NCBI RefSeq assembly: GCF_027595985.1
Contig: NC_073303.1
Span: forward strand, 22,307,102 to 22,371,101
Length of the DNA: 64,000 nucleotides
Direction of reading: 5' to 3'
Source of the DNA: Sorex araneus
Taxonomy: Eukaryota; Chordata; Mammalia; Eulipotyphla; Soricidae
How positions within the stretch are numbered: position 1 is the stretch's first letter; each line of letters begins with the position of its first letter. Below, piece after piece: positions 11,181 to 59,300 of the stretch. The notes beneath the pieces are model-generated. The model ran no database searches. It saw nothing but the letters and a program-made list of their open reading frames with translations, and was not told the DNA's origin. Position numbers and translations under genes: made by a program.

Positions 11181-11356
11181 TTTCTTTTTGTTGCTGTGGT
11201 TTTGGGCCACTCTCAGCAGTGTTCCAGGCTTCCTCCTGGCTCTTTGCTCAGCTATTATTCCTGAAGGGGCTTGGGGGACCAGATGTGATGCCTGGAATGG
11301 AACTGGGTTGGCTGCTTGCAAGGCAAGAGCCTTCCCCGCTGGAGCTCCCCGGCCCC
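11181..11356 (-). mobile_element. SINE type I
   Basis: Reverse strand: ttttgggccactctcagcag, ggaatggaactgggttggc and tggagctccccggcccc. Confidence 0.75.
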
Positions 11357-11902
11357 AGAGTGCCATGATGTCTGACGAAAATTTGCTCTTAACCGAATTG
11401 GGTTGAAATAGCTTTAACTCTTCTGATGCTAAAATTCTTGTGAAGTTTGTGACATGTGAAGGAAAATGTGACAAAGCAGCGGATATGGGAGGAAGTAAAT
11501 AAGTTTTTTTGAGAGTTCTTCGCATGTAATAAATGACAATCAAGAATATATTAGAGATTTCTTTTAGCTTTTGATACTCCTTATAGAAAGTGAATAAAGG
11601 TCATAAAATAGTAAAATACAAAAGAATGTAGAAAAACGCACTAATGGAGAGAGCAGTGAGATGAGAGAATAGACTTAATCTCATTTGTAGTAAGAATTAA
11701 ACTATAAACTAGTTCTTTCAGTCTTGATGTTTGGCTCAGCTATTCAACATGACTAATAACTAGAATTAGAAATTATTTGTGTTTGTATAGTGATCTGCAA
11801 CTTTCCTATATATTTCTCTCTTTGGTCACCTAATACTACATTTTGTTAAATTCTATCACATAGATTACATAACTTCTTGCTCACTGCTGTCATATTTGAG
11901 TC

Positions 11903-12045
11903 TTTTATTTTTGGTTTTTGGCTACGCCCAGGGGTTTGGCTATTCCTGGCTCAGTGCTTGGGGACCATAAGGTGCCAGAGATCAAATCCTGGGCTCCAGC
12001 ATGCAAAGCATGTGCTCTGGCCCCTGAAGTTATCTCCGCAGCCCC
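11903..12045 (-). mobile_element. SINE type I, diverged
   Basis: Reverse strand: ggctacgcccaggggtttgg, gagatcaaatcctgggctcc and gttatctccgcagcccc. Confidence 0.7.
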
Positions 12046-12365
12046 ATTAAGTTTATTTTTATGTCATGTAGCACCTCAGGTATCTGTCAGCTCTCTTGGC
12101 TCACTCTGTCCTGAGCCACCCCCACCCCCTTCTCCATTGGTGCTACACGTGTTCCTTTTCAATGAACTCTCCTTCCACCACTTCACAGCAAATGTCACCC
12201 ACTTCCCCCAGTAACGTGCAGGTTCTTCCGAGTGTAAAGTACCATAGGTACTTCCTATATTTGCTTTTAATATGTGTAAAACTGACCTGACCCCGGCGCC
12301 ATGTAATCTCATCAATGGCCAAGACCCAGAGACTATAAAACAAAGCTCCCGGAAGAGAGCGACGA

Positions 12366-12436
12366 TGCAGTATCCTGCCCGCACGGCAGAGCCAGGCAAG
12401 CTACCCGGGGCGTATCCAGTATGCCAAGAACAGTAT
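12366..12436 (+). mobile_element. SINE type II body fragment
   Basis: Forward: tatcctgcccgcacggcag and gcaagctacccggggcgta. It ends directly against the LINE-1 fragment. Confidence 0.7.
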
Positions 12437-13232
12437 GGGACAATATGGACGATTCTCAAGAAATTAGAAATTGAGCTCCCATTTGACCCAGCAATACCAC
12501 TCCTGGGAATATATCCCGGAGAGGCAGAAAGGTATAGTAGAAATGACATCTGCATTTGTATGTTCATTGCAGCACTGTTTACAATAGCCAAAATCTGGGA
12601 AAAAAACGAAGTGCCCAAATACAGTTGAAAAAACTTTGGTACATCTACACAGTGGAATACTATGCAGCTGTTAGAGAAGATGAAGTCATGAAATTTGCAT
12701 ATAAGTGGATCAACATGGAAACTGTCATGTTAAGTGAAATGAGTCAGAAAGAGAGGGACAGACATAGATCACACTCATCTGTGGAATACAAAATAACAGA
12801 GTGGGAGACTTACACCCAAGAGTAGTATAGATAAGGAGCAGGAGGTCTGCCCCACAGCTTGGAAACTGGCTTCACATGCTGGGGGAAAAGGCAGCTGAGA
12901 TAGAGAAGGGAACACCAGGTAGAGGATGTTGGGAGGACCCATTCGGGTTGGAAGATGCGAGCTGAAAGTAGACCATAGACCAAACATGAAGGAATACCTC
13001 TATTGCAAACTACAACACCCAGAAATAGCGAGAACAAAAGGGAGTGCCATCCCGCAGAGGCAGGGTGGGGTGGTGGGGGATGGGGTGGGGGTGGTGGGAG
13101 GGATACTGGGATCCTTGGTGGAGGAGAATGGGCACTGGTGGAGGGATGTAAACGATCACTGTATGACTGAAATGCAAACATGAAAGTTCATAAGTTTGTC
13201 ACTGTACCTCACGGTGATTCACGAATAAAAAT
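12437..13232 (+). mobile_element. LINE-1 3' end (end of ORF2 and 3' UTR)
   Basis: The first part matches the familiar C-terminal ORF2 region: 'atttgacccagcaatacc', 'gttcattgcagcactgttta', 'tggaatactatgcagc'. It is followed by a 3' UTR with a G-rich tract (13065-13100) and the tail 'cacggtgattcacgaataaa'. It is 5'-truncated, as most LINE-1 copies are, and its reading frame is broken, so it encodes no working protein. Shorter copies of the same tail occur at 43565 (same strand) and at 1855, 13797, 15515 and 17755 (reverse). Confidence 0.88.
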
Positions 13233-13256
13233 TTTTTTAAAAATAAATCAATAAAG

Positions 13257-13449
13257 GGGGCTGGAGTGATAGCACAGTGGGTAGGGTGTTTGCCTTGCAC
13301 GCAGCCAACCCGGGTTCGATTCCCAGCATCCCATATGGTCCCCTGAGCACCGCCAGGGTTAATTCCCGAGTGCAGAGCCAGGAGTGACCCCTGTGCATTG
13401 CTGGGTGTGACCCAAAAAGCAAACAAACAAACAAAAAAATAAATAAAAA
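13257..13449 (+). mobile_element. SINE type I, full length, A-rich tail
   Basis: Forward and near consensus: gggctggagtgatagcacag to gtgtgacccaaaaagcaaac with a (CAAA)n/A tail. Inserted just after the LINE-1 tail. Confidence 0.9.
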
Positions 13450-13796
13450 CCAGTATGGGACATGACAATGAAAGGGGTGCAGCCCCCTGGTGAGCCTGTG
13501 TGCAAGCACCACTGCTGGACTGTGGGCCCCCCCAAGCACTGCACCCCGGATGCGGGGAACCAGGAGAATGCCTCCCGCTCCTCGCCTCATCCCTCCCCAC
13601 GGCACTGAGATAGTCCTTTCATGAGGGTGTTCTGTGGGAGTGGGTGTTAGCCTGTGAGTTCGCCATCTCAAGTTCTAATTCTGTCCTTCTGAGTGGTACC
13701 TGCTTCACCAGGGAACTGAGTCCTTGATCAACTTATTTGGACTGTTACCCCCTTTTCAGGGAAAAAAAATCCACCAACTCAGATCCCCTTGGAAAT

Positions 13797-13925
13797 TACC
13801 TTTTTTTTTCTTTCTCTTCCAATTTTATTTCTATAAAGCTGTCCACAAGAATTTATTACAATTTCCAACACCAATCCCACCACCATTACACCTTCCCACC
13901 ACCATTAGGAGATTACCTTTTTTTT
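13797..13925 (-). mobile_element. LINE-1 3' UTR fragment, antisense
   Basis: T-rich start, then 'accaatcccaccaccattac' and 'accttcccaccaccattag', a phrase shared with 17755 and 39330. Confidence 0.55.
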
Positions 13926-14301
13926 AAGTGAACAAAGCACCCCTCGATTATAACCAAAGCTACTTCCCCCACCCTGACTCCTGTACCCTCACGGGGCGGG
14001 AGCGGTGCGACCCACTTTGAGAAACCCTGTGAGCTGGAATGTTCTCTCAGCCCTTCAGAGGTGCTGTGCCATTGTTGACCGCCGTCAGCTGTGACGGGGA
14101 AAGTTGGCTGTCCGTCCAGTTGTCCCTCGGGCCTTTTCTCGTGTCTGTTGTTTATATGTTAAAAGGTGTCCAAGTCTGGGTTTATTTTTGTCTCTCTCAG
14201 CGTGGAGTGTGCGCTTCCAATGCAGCGGTGTATTTTTCTGTAGTGGGTAATGATTAGCTAAGTCATCACCAAGTAAATATTGGTGCTCCACTGGGAGAGG
14301 T

Positions 14302-14302
<1 letters not shown>

Positions 14303-14364
<62 letters not shown>
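14303..14364 (+). repeat. Microsatellite (TG)n
   Basis: About 31 uninterrupted TG units. Confidence 0.97.
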
Positions 14365-14366
<2 letters not shown>

Positions 14367-15329
14367 AAATGGTGATTCATTAGTTCTTTCACGCAGCCTA
14401 AATGTACGTAAACGTTTTTGTCATGCTGTCTTTTGAGTGATGTTATGTAGAATGAATTTGTGTTCCTGTTGCGTATTTCAGCGAAGATAGTTCTAGTTAG
14501 AAGTTTAAACGCTGTCTTCATCTTGTTCATCTGTTTTTCTGTACTTGTTTTGTCTTGCCCTTTGTGCTTTTGTCCCGACACCTGTCGGCCCAGCTATCTC
14601 TCGTAGTTCTTGTCTGTGGTGGGTTGGGTTTTCCAGGTTCTTCAAAGCGGTGCCGGGAGTGTTGTGAGCTCAGTGCCGCGCTGGTCCCCCTGACTCGGGC
14701 AGGCCCGTCTGAAGCTTGCAGGTCTCCCTTCCCCTCCCTGGGCCGCTTGGTGGTAACAGTATATTCTTAGCCTCCTTTCGGAAGGGAAAACCCACTCCAG
14801 CCTCTGGCTTGAACAGCTTGGTTAACGCTCCTCCTGGGGGCAGTTCAGGCCTTACGGGGAAGCTTCGACACGGCTCTGTTCCCCGACTGCGCAGATCTGC
14901 ATAGCCCGTAACTGGCGTCCCAGTTCTCAACGGAGTGTCACCTTTTTTTTTTTTTTCTTTTTAAGTGAAGCAAGAGTGTTTTTTATTGAACAGAATTTAC
15001 TTAAACATGAGGGGAGAGAAAGGAGGAATATGTGTTTAGAGAGAGCACAGAACATAGACGTCTCCGGCCGTGAGGGGGAAGAGAGGTTTTCAAGAAAGAA
15101 CACGGACTTAAGAGCAAGCGTCTGTGCTACTGCTTCAGGATAATTTCGTGCCTTAGTCATTGTCCGTTTCTTCTTGTTAAGGATTTTCCGTATTTGTGTA
15201 TAACAGGACTGGGAAGGTGTGGGTGAGGAATGAGAAGTGAGGGTTTTTTGTTTGGTTTCAGGGCTTCACCTGCAAGCCTTCCTGACCCTCCCCGCCCCCT
15301 CCCCCCTTTCTTTTATTCCGTATATTTGA

Positions 15330-15470
15330 TTTGGAGGGGTCACTCCAGTGGTACTTGACCCTACGCCAAGCTCCATCTTTGGGGGTTGCCGGCACAGTGC
15401 TGGGGGACCACTTGGTGACAGGAATTGAACAGGGGCTCCACCTGCAAAGAATGTACTCCCACCGGTGGAC
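15330..15470 (-). mobile_element. SINE type I, old fragment
   Basis: Reverse strand: ggggtcactccagtggtac and gacaggaattgaacagggg. Confidence 0.5.
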
Positions 15471-15514
15471 TTGCACACACAGGCAGGCTCGTTTCTTTTT
15501 ATTTTATTTTTTTA

Positions 15515-15765
15515 TTCTTAAGTTTTTATTTTATTGAATCACCGTGAAAAAAATACAAAGCTTTCAGGTTTAAGTCTCAGTTATATAGTGATTGAACCCG
15601 TGTTCCACCACCAGGAACCCCAAAATATCCCCCTCCCACCCCGCCCGCACCTAAGTAGCTAATGATCTTCACTTTATTCTCTCTATACTTTGATTACATT
15701 CAATATTTCAATAGAGAACTCACTATTATTGTTTGAAATTTCCCCCCAACAATCAGGCCTGCTGA
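15515..15765 (-). mobile_element. LINE-1 3' UTR fragment, antisense
   Basis: 'attgaatcaccgtg', 'aaagctttcaggtttaagtc' and 'attacattcaatatttcaat' match the other antisense tails in this window. Confidence 0.65.
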
Positions 15766-16202
15766 AAAGGCATCATTTAATAATTTCTTTTCATTGCTGA
15801 GAATGAAGACTCTATGAGCGCTTGGTTTTGGATTTCTGATATTTTAGTTCAGTTCACAGTCTAGATGCATTTCTGTAAGAAGCCGCTCTGGGTGCCAAAA
15901 TGGGTTAGAAGACCTCTCGGATCATAGTGTTTAGGAGCAGAGGGCCCGTTTCCTCGTTTTTTCATTCTGTCTGTACTGGCATTTGGAGCACTGGGAGCCG
16001 GATCAGTGACACATCTGCTGTGTTTCCTTCTCTCCTGTCATGGTTGTGTCTCTCTACTGTGGTTCTCCTCACAGTAGAGCTCTTGTTCGTTTGTAGGTTT
16101 ACTGTCAGGAAGGAAAAACACTAAGCCATATGTCTTCTGAGAGTTTTGTCTTGATCAAAATCTCTTTACTTCAAATGTGAATTAAGAAATCATTTTGTTT
16201 CC

Positions 16203-16368
16203 GAGGCCAGAGAAGAGGGTATAGTGGGTCAGACTCCTGCCTTGCACGCAGCCGGCCCTGGTTCAATCCCCGACACTTCACAAGGGTTCCCTGGATCTGT
16301 TGGGAGTGATCTCTGACCACAGAGCCAGAAGCAAGCCCCTGAGTACCACTGGGTGCAACCCCCAAACG
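16203..16368 (+). mobile_element. SINE type I, diverged
   Basis: Forward: ccttgcacgcagccggccct, ggttcaatccccgacac and gagtaccactgggtgcaacc. Confidence 0.75.
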
Positions 16369-16730
16369 AGAAACAAAACATCAGTTTGTTTCATTTTTTA
16401 AAAATCACTTGGAAATCTCTTGTTGCATAATAATTTTAGAAAGATTGCCCTTTTTATGCTGTCAGGTTTCCCAGAATCTCGTTTTGTTGGTGGTGCTTAC
16501 TAGATGGGCCTTCAGCTTTGCTGGAGATCTTCGTTCTTGTGCTGGCTCTCTGAATGATCGTGTCCTGTTCACACACACACTCTATCATTCCTTAGTTGCT
16601 GTTACTGGAAGAGAAATCAAAATGCTTTCTTCCAGTCGCTCTGGCAAAATGCCTGATTAGTTTAGAAATACTTAATGCCTGCCTGTAAATCATATCAGCT
16701 ACAAAGAAAGTTGATTTTCTTTCTTTCTTT

Positions 16731-16908
16731 TCTTTTTTTTTTGGCTTTTTGGGTCACACCCGGTGATGCTCAGGGGTTACTTCTGGCTCATGCACTCAGG
16801 AGTTACTCCTGGCGGTGCTCGGGGACTATATGGAATGCTGGGGATTGAACCTACGTCGGCCGTGTGCAAGGCAAACGCCGTTACCTGCTACACTATGGCT
16901 CCAGCCCC
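16731..16908 (-). mobile_element. SINE type I, full length
   Basis: Reverse strand: ggctttttgggtcacacccg to actatggctccagcccc. Imperfect direct repeats flank it (aagaaagttgattttct before, aagacagttaattttct after). Confidence 0.88.
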
Positions 16909-17754
16909 AAGACAGTTAATTTTCTATCCCCTGATACTTACTCTGGTGATTTGGTTTCCTTATTTTAATGAATTGTCTAGAACATTTAAAATCATGCTGA
17001 CGGTTGTTTCAGACTTTGATGTCCGTGATTTCAACGTGTGTTGATTATTTTCCTTGCTGTATGGGAGTTGGGAAAAGTATGTCGTAGCAGAGATAGTACA
17101 GCTCTTAGTAGGTCTCTTGCCTGAATGTGGTTCACTCCCCAGCTCCCGTGTCGTCCTGAGGCACCCCAAGCCTCAGCTTAGCCCAGTGTGGTCCCCCCGT
17201 GTGTGTGGGGGGAATATAGGAAAAGGTGTCATGCTATTTCATTTGCTGTTTTGGGGGCCATCTCAGGGGTGCTGGAGAGGCGGGCCACGTGGCCTTGCGG
17301 GCCACTGAATCCAAAGCCGGGCTCCTGCCCAGCTCCTGCCTCCTCTGCTACTGACCTCCACCTTCCGGCCCTCCAGGGTCACCTTAAACGGGACTCAGTC
17401 ATAGTTAACCACCAAACTAACTTTCCTAACTGTTTGCTTTTTCATTTAGTTTCTTTTGTATTCTTTAAAGTAGATTGTTCTTACTTTCCCTTTTTAACTT
17501 TTTAATAAAGTTTTACTACTAATATTTTATCCGCTTTTTTTTTTAAATGAAGCATATGCTTAATTGTTATTCCTCTGGAGTTCCTTTTGTGATGATTATT
17601 TTGTTCTTCTTTTTAATAGCGTAATAGAAATTCTTGTTTGGGTTATTTTTAATCGTTTATACAAATACTGATAGAAAACCACTGTGTAAAATTCCAGATG
17701 GAACACATGTTTAGTCTGTTATTTCAGAATGCCTAATAAGAATATTTATATTTT

Positions 17755-17985
17755 TTTCACTTTTCTATTTTTCTTCCCAATTTTATTTTTATAAAGTTGT
17801 TTACAATAGTTTATTACATTCAATATTCCAATACTAATCCCACAACCATAACACCTTCCCACTACTATTATTTCAAACTTTCCCACCACCACCCAAGCCC
17901 GCCCCAAAAGCAGGTCCTAAGTAATTTATTTTGCATGGCTTGTTACAAATAATGCATTAAAAATGATCCAAAAAAGCTTCCAGAA
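17755..17985 (-). mobile_element. LINE-1 3' UTR fragment, antisense
   Basis: 'ccaattttatttttataaag', 'caataccaatcccac'-like text and 'accttcccactactatt'; shares its layout with 39330-39625. Confidence 0.55.
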
Positions 17986-18026
17986 TTTTTATATTTTCCC
18001 TTAGATATCCCAGAGAGAATGTATGA

Positions 18027-18037
18027 GTGTGTGTGTT

Positions 18038-18087
<50 letters not shown>
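18027..18087 (+). repeat. Microsatellite (GT)n(GA)n
   Basis: GT run with one interruption to 18056, then about 15 GA units. Lies 380 bp upstream of RANBP9 exon 3. Confidence 0.95.
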
Positions 18088-18091
<4 letters not shown>

Positions 18092-18469
18092 CTAGATTTT
18101 TACTGTTTTCTGATTGGAAACTCATTTGTTTCATATTTTACATTTCCTTTTGATTCTGCATAATCTGCTATACTTTTTGTGAGAAGCCTTAATCCTAAAC
18201 ACTTAGGTGTGGATAAGTTAGAAATATTTTTTCCAGCAGCCAGTAATGTGTATATAATTATTACTAATACTTGGGGTATATTTATGAATGATTAGGAATT
18301 TACTGTGCATCTGGGTTTTATCTGTGCTTAATTTGCCTCTTAACTAATTAAAAGTTATCAAAAATAACTTGTCGCTACTCTAAGCCTTTTTAACATAGAC
18401 TGGGTTCTGATAATGTTTGATTTATCATGTATTACTATATGACAACTTATTTTTCTTTTTTTCTAACAG

Positions 18470-54695
<36,226 letters not shown>

Positions 54696-55525
54696 CTATG
54701 CATTAAGGAGCTCACACTTATATTGTGGCATATAGTCAACATGGAAGTAGACCAGCTCTGCTGATTTGAAATTTAGATTTTTTAATTATGTACTGGGGAC
54801 AGGTTTTTGTCGCTTTACATTGCTTCCTAGTTTACAGCATGATGCAAATGATTTTCTAACTTAGTGTTAGGAGAAATTATTTTCCATCTTTAACCTCTTA
54901 GTTGTCTAAGAGTTAAATATTACTGAATTTCAGACGTTCAAATTGATCATCACAAATCCTTTAAAACAATTACCTAAAAGAAACCAAAAAATCCTGCCTT
55001 CTTTGTTGGGGGGGAGAGGGGAAGGAAATGGAACAAGTTGTGTTTGTGTTAGCATGTGGGTGATGTAAAAACTTCTAATTGGGAGATGTTCCGACCCCCG
55101 CTCCCATACAAGCATTCAATCAGTGTAACTTGCAAAATGCATAAACATCCGACAGTTTGAATTTATAGTGTTGATGGAAGAAATCATTTTTAATGTGTAC
55201 TGTAAAACTTGAAATACTCAGGAGCTGAGTGAATATGTTTGTTGCTACTTACAATCCCGACCTGTTAGTCCCAGTAGTTCTGTTTTAACATGGTCTTTTT
55301 CAACTTTGTTTCCTGTTTCACTACAGACGATTTCTGTTCTAGACTCACAAGTTTAACTGTTGTATTATAACAGTATTACATGTCAACAGTGTGGTTATGA
55401 CCTTTATTTATATAAAACCAAATATTTAGTCAATTTACCGTGTCTTAATTTAATCTTTGTACATCTTCCATTTTTAAGTGCTTAAATGAGTACTATATTG
55501 CAATAAAAATGTAGTGATATAATTA
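54696..55525 (+). other. RANBP9: RANBP9 3' UTR
   Basis: About 0.8 kb of A/T-rich sequence without SINEs follows the stop codon and reaches a canonical AATAAA at 55502-55507. Cleavage is expected 15-25 nt later, so the end is approximate. The absence of repeats here, against their density on both sides, fits constraint on a 3' UTR. Confidence 0.75.
55502..55507 (+). promoter_or_regulatory. Poly(A) signal AATAAA of RANBP9
   Basis: AATAAA 0.8 kb after the RANBP9 stop, followed by an A/T-rich stretch with TGT-containing sequence. No other AATAAA occurs between the stop and here. Confidence 0.7.
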
Positions 55526-55756
55526 ACCAGCCATTAAAAATTTACTTCTACAGATAACTAGAGTGTTAATTGAGTTTATATATCAGGTTAACCTAACTGC
55601 ATAAATGAGTATATTTAGCTCAAGGCTGCCATTCATTACCGGCCTCTTTAGAGTTGAACTTGATAGGGTGACATAGGAAAAAACATAATATCCTTGTGTT
55701 CCTAACTTGTCCAGCACGGTAAAGCAAACCTCCCAAGTGGTTACAAGTACAAAGTT

Positions 55757-55862
55757 GTGGGGCTGGAGAGATAGTAAAGGGGTTAAGGTGCTTGCCTAGC
55801 ATGCAGCGGTGACTGTGGTTCCCAGCCTGGCACTGCATGTGGCCCCGAACAGGGGCTGGCGC
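55757..55862 (+). mobile_element. SINE head fragment between RANBP9 and NOL7
   Basis: Forward: ggggctggagagatagtaaa and gcttgcctagcatgcagcgg. It sits in the gap between the two convergent genes. Confidence 0.65.
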
Positions 55863-56147
55863 AGCCCAGTAGTAAGGTTATTACTAGCTGTTGACAATGT
55901 TTATGCGCTGAGGCGAGAGCCTTCTTTAAGAGAATAGGATTGCTGCCGGCAGTGCTCTTCCTTCCTAGTTCTCACTAAGAACCAACTATGAGAGCTGTAG
56001 CTGAAAACACTTCCTAGATTCTTTTATTCTTGCCACGTAACAGCACTTTGGTTAGTGGTGCGGCTATTATTCCAGAACTCTCCAAGGCATCATTATATTA
56101 AAGATGAAATAGGTTCAATATAGTTAAAGTGTTTGTAATGAGTCTTT

Positions 56148-56243
56148 GAGGTGATTTGTAAATAGTTTATTAAATTTTTACACAAATAATTACCCCCTAA
56201 ATTTATAAGTCCGAAAATACAAAGTACTCAGTACTCTTTAACT
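56148..56243 (-). other. NOL7: NOL7 3' UTR (end approximate)
   Basis: A short A/T-rich stretch between the NOL7 stop and the first AATAAA on the - strand. The 3' end is inferred from the signal position. Confidence 0.6.
56166..56171 (-). promoter_or_regulatory. Poly(A) signal AATAAA of NOL7
   Basis: Reads TTTATT on the + strand, so AATAAA on the - strand, 73 nt after the NOL7 stop codon. It faces the RANBP9 signal at 55502 across about 660 bp. Confidence 0.6.
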
Positions 56244-56320
56244 TTACTTCTTAGAAGTTTTCATTCTTCTGACCATCCACCGTCTTTTAAACCTCTTGGC
56301 ATTTTGTTTTTTCTGGGTTC
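56244..56320 (-). CDS. NOL7: NOL7 exon 8, coding part with stop
   Basis: The last coding segment follows acceptor 'tttattctag'. It encodes [20 protein letters not shown] and TSKK, then TAA at 56246-56244. This basic tail fits a nucleolar protein. Confidence 0.94.
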
Positions 56321-59300
56321 CTAGAATAAAAGTTTTGTGTAATATGAGTATCAGGTACAAAATTCCCAAAAAAAGTTTTTTTTCAACAAAGTTAAAAGAT
56401 TCTCTACATGAATTTAAATATCAAAGCCACAATTTTAAGATGCAGGAGACCTTACCCCAAGTGTTATTCAGAAAATGCGCTGCAGCTTTTTTCACTGGTA
56501 ACCTCTTGTTCTCAAGAGACAGGAACTTGTTTACTAGAAAAGACAACTATTAATCATTTGTTTTATATGCAGGAAACAGTTAAAGAAAAAAAAAAGTTGG
56601 CAGGAAATTACCGGTAGTCCTGTTGGTTCCTGGGCCATACAGGGAGTTTTGTATGAAGGCCTGGGCTGCCTGCTGCCTCGAATCTCTCAGATCTTGGTCT
56701 TTGAGCCTTACAGCCACGTAGCTTTTATTATGGCTGGTGAACAATACAAAAGGCCAAAATGAGTCAGTAATATGCTTATTTTCTTGGGGGGAGGGGACAG
56801 TTGGGGTTAGGGGCTTCCACGATGCTCAGGGCAATACCTTGCCAACCAGGCCCACAGTTCAGGGCTCCGGCCCCCAGAGAGCACTGCCTGGCCAAGTGCT
56901 CGGGGCTTCCGGGGCTGTGTGTGGTGATGCGGGGGATCCAGCCTGGGTCAGGCATGCCTTGTGCTCCCTTTCCCCGCCCTGTACTATTTCCCCAGCCCCG
57001 TAACATGCTTATTTTCCAAATAAAATATTTGTCAGTTGTCTAAAATAGTGAAAAGAAGACTCTAATTTTGTATATGTACAGACAATGAATAAAACAAATT
57101 ACAGGGCTGCAATATAAGAAATGACTAATGTTTTATTTATAACTAGAATGAATTAAGTTTTAAGGATGATTCAACATGAAATTACTACTAGCTATTTTCC
57201 CAGGTAACCAGTAAATTTACCTCAAAGTCACTTAATTTCATTAAGAAAACTTACCCAACAGCCTGTACTTTCTGCACTTTGGCTTTCTTGGATTCACTTC
57301 CTTTTTTACATTCTTCACTTTTCTTCTGCAAATCAACTAGAAAAAATATTTCTAATTAGCATTTATGCAAAAAAAAAAAGAACACCTTTGAAGCTCCCTT
57401 TAAATACCCTATGCACCAACTGCAGCCTTTATTTGTAATAAATGAAAATGCTCAAGCTAAACTTATGCCTACTTCCATGCTTTTTCTGTGAACTACAAAA
57501 ATCTGCAAATGTTCTTGACACACAAGAAGTTTAATTAAAAAATTAAAATAGCACATACCTTCTTTCAACTTTCCTGGTGACTTCTTTAAGCTAGCAAAGA
57601 ACAAGAGGGAAAAAAAAAGGTCTGGAATGGCAGTAAATCACTCAACTGGTTACACAATTTCATCTCTCATTTTACAAATAACAGGCGCTATCTCCCACTC
57701 CCATACCCGACACCCTCAAAGCTTGGTCTGACACCTGAGCTTAGTTTGGAAAGATAAAAAGGAAATTGACCATCAAACATACTCTGGTTACCTCAACAAC
57801 CTCTTTTCACTGAAACTTTGTGAGCCTAGGTAAAAGATACCACGCTAAACTAATAAGGCAATTAAGAGGCCAGGAGAATCTAGACTTTCCCATGAAATAG
57901 GGACCAGGAACCGTGGCCTAGTTGGTGGCAAGGAAGGCACCTGTGGATTAGTGTCTGCTACAATCCACTAACGGCCACGTTTCCAAGCACTTTCATTCCC
58001 AGCCATCTGCCCTGGTGTCAGCAGCTGCAGGCAGTTCACTGAAGGAACGCAGGAAGCGGCTGGGAATTCACAGAACAGTGGCCAAAGGCAGACAAACGGA
58101 TCATTTCTTTCCCCCTCCCCACCTAATCCCACCACCTGCTGCATCCCCTCATTTACAGAGCGCCGTGTTGTGCTATGTTGTGGGCTCTGGGGATTCGCAT
58201 CCAAGACTACCTGTCAATGCATCACTTACCTGGTCTGCGGGGCTGCGATTAACTTCTCTAGGATGGCGTCTGGAAGGAGTTTCCTTTTCTTTTAAGGCAT
58301 CAAAAAACAGAAACAAGACATTCGTGACAACCTATCCGTCAAATCTCTGCTTTTAGGGGCTGGAGCGACAGTCCAACAGGTAAGATGCGTGCCTTACACC
58401 GGGCAGGCCAGGAAGGATGCCCAAGTACCCCCCAATTCTGATCTGAAGGCCAGCCACCCTACAGCTCGTGCAGCTCGACCTTTGTCACCTGGAGGGTCAT
58501 CCTCCTCAGGCCCGCCGACGTCTCATGGGTTTGGGGGGTGGGGGGTCGTGCTGCCTGATCCGGGACAAGCCCCTGCACCTTTCCCTGGCACGCGCACAAT
58601 TTCAGACCCACCCAACCCCCCCCCCCAAATCGGAGGGTTCTGCCAGTTTGGGTGTGATGGGTGCAACTCGGTAAATTTTAGCTCGCTGGGGGAGGTGCAA
58701 GGACAAACCGAAGTTACCCAACAGAAAGGGAGCAGGGGAGGTGAGGGGAGAGGGTGTGAAATGATGGGGGGGGTTAAGAGTCCTGCGGAGGGATGAGCAG
58801 GAGGACACCTGCAGGAGTGGGGGCCCTGGAGGGAGCCGCGGGAATGGCCGGGGATGAGTCCACCTGCACGCACAACTTAAACACCACCCGGGGTGCATTC
58901 CATAAGGATGGGGGGGGGGCTTCCTCGTGGCTCCCCCGCGTTCAGCATCTGCAAAAGGGCCCCTGCAGTGGTGCTGGCGTGCCATTCGGCGGCGGCCAGG
59001 GAGCTGCAGCAGCGGGAGGTGCGTGCAGGGCGGGGCCGCCAGTGGGGCGGTGGACACGGTTCCAGGTGGACACGGTTCCACCAGAAAGTCCTGATCTGGG
59101 GATTTTCCAGAACACGCCCCCGCCCGCCTCACCTTCTGCTCGAGGAAGAGCTCCTCGCGGCGCTTCCGCTTCTCCTTGAGCAGGGTCTTGTCCCTGGGAG
59201 GAAGGGCGCAGTGAGCGGGGGGCGCGGGGGGCGGCGCAGCGGGCGGGCGAGCCCCCCGGCCGGCCCGCGGGCTCCGCACCTGCGCGCCGTCTCCCGCACC

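Noticed and set aside
12437-12825. Working LINE-1 ORF2 or a host gene derived from it
   Set aside because: Only the C-terminal end is present, with frame breaks, and it is followed by a normal LINE-1 3' UTR and tail.
1-18469. RANBP9 exons 1-2 in the window
   Set aside because: I looked for the conserved SPRY start and the Pro-rich CpG-island first exon and found neither. They should lie upstream.
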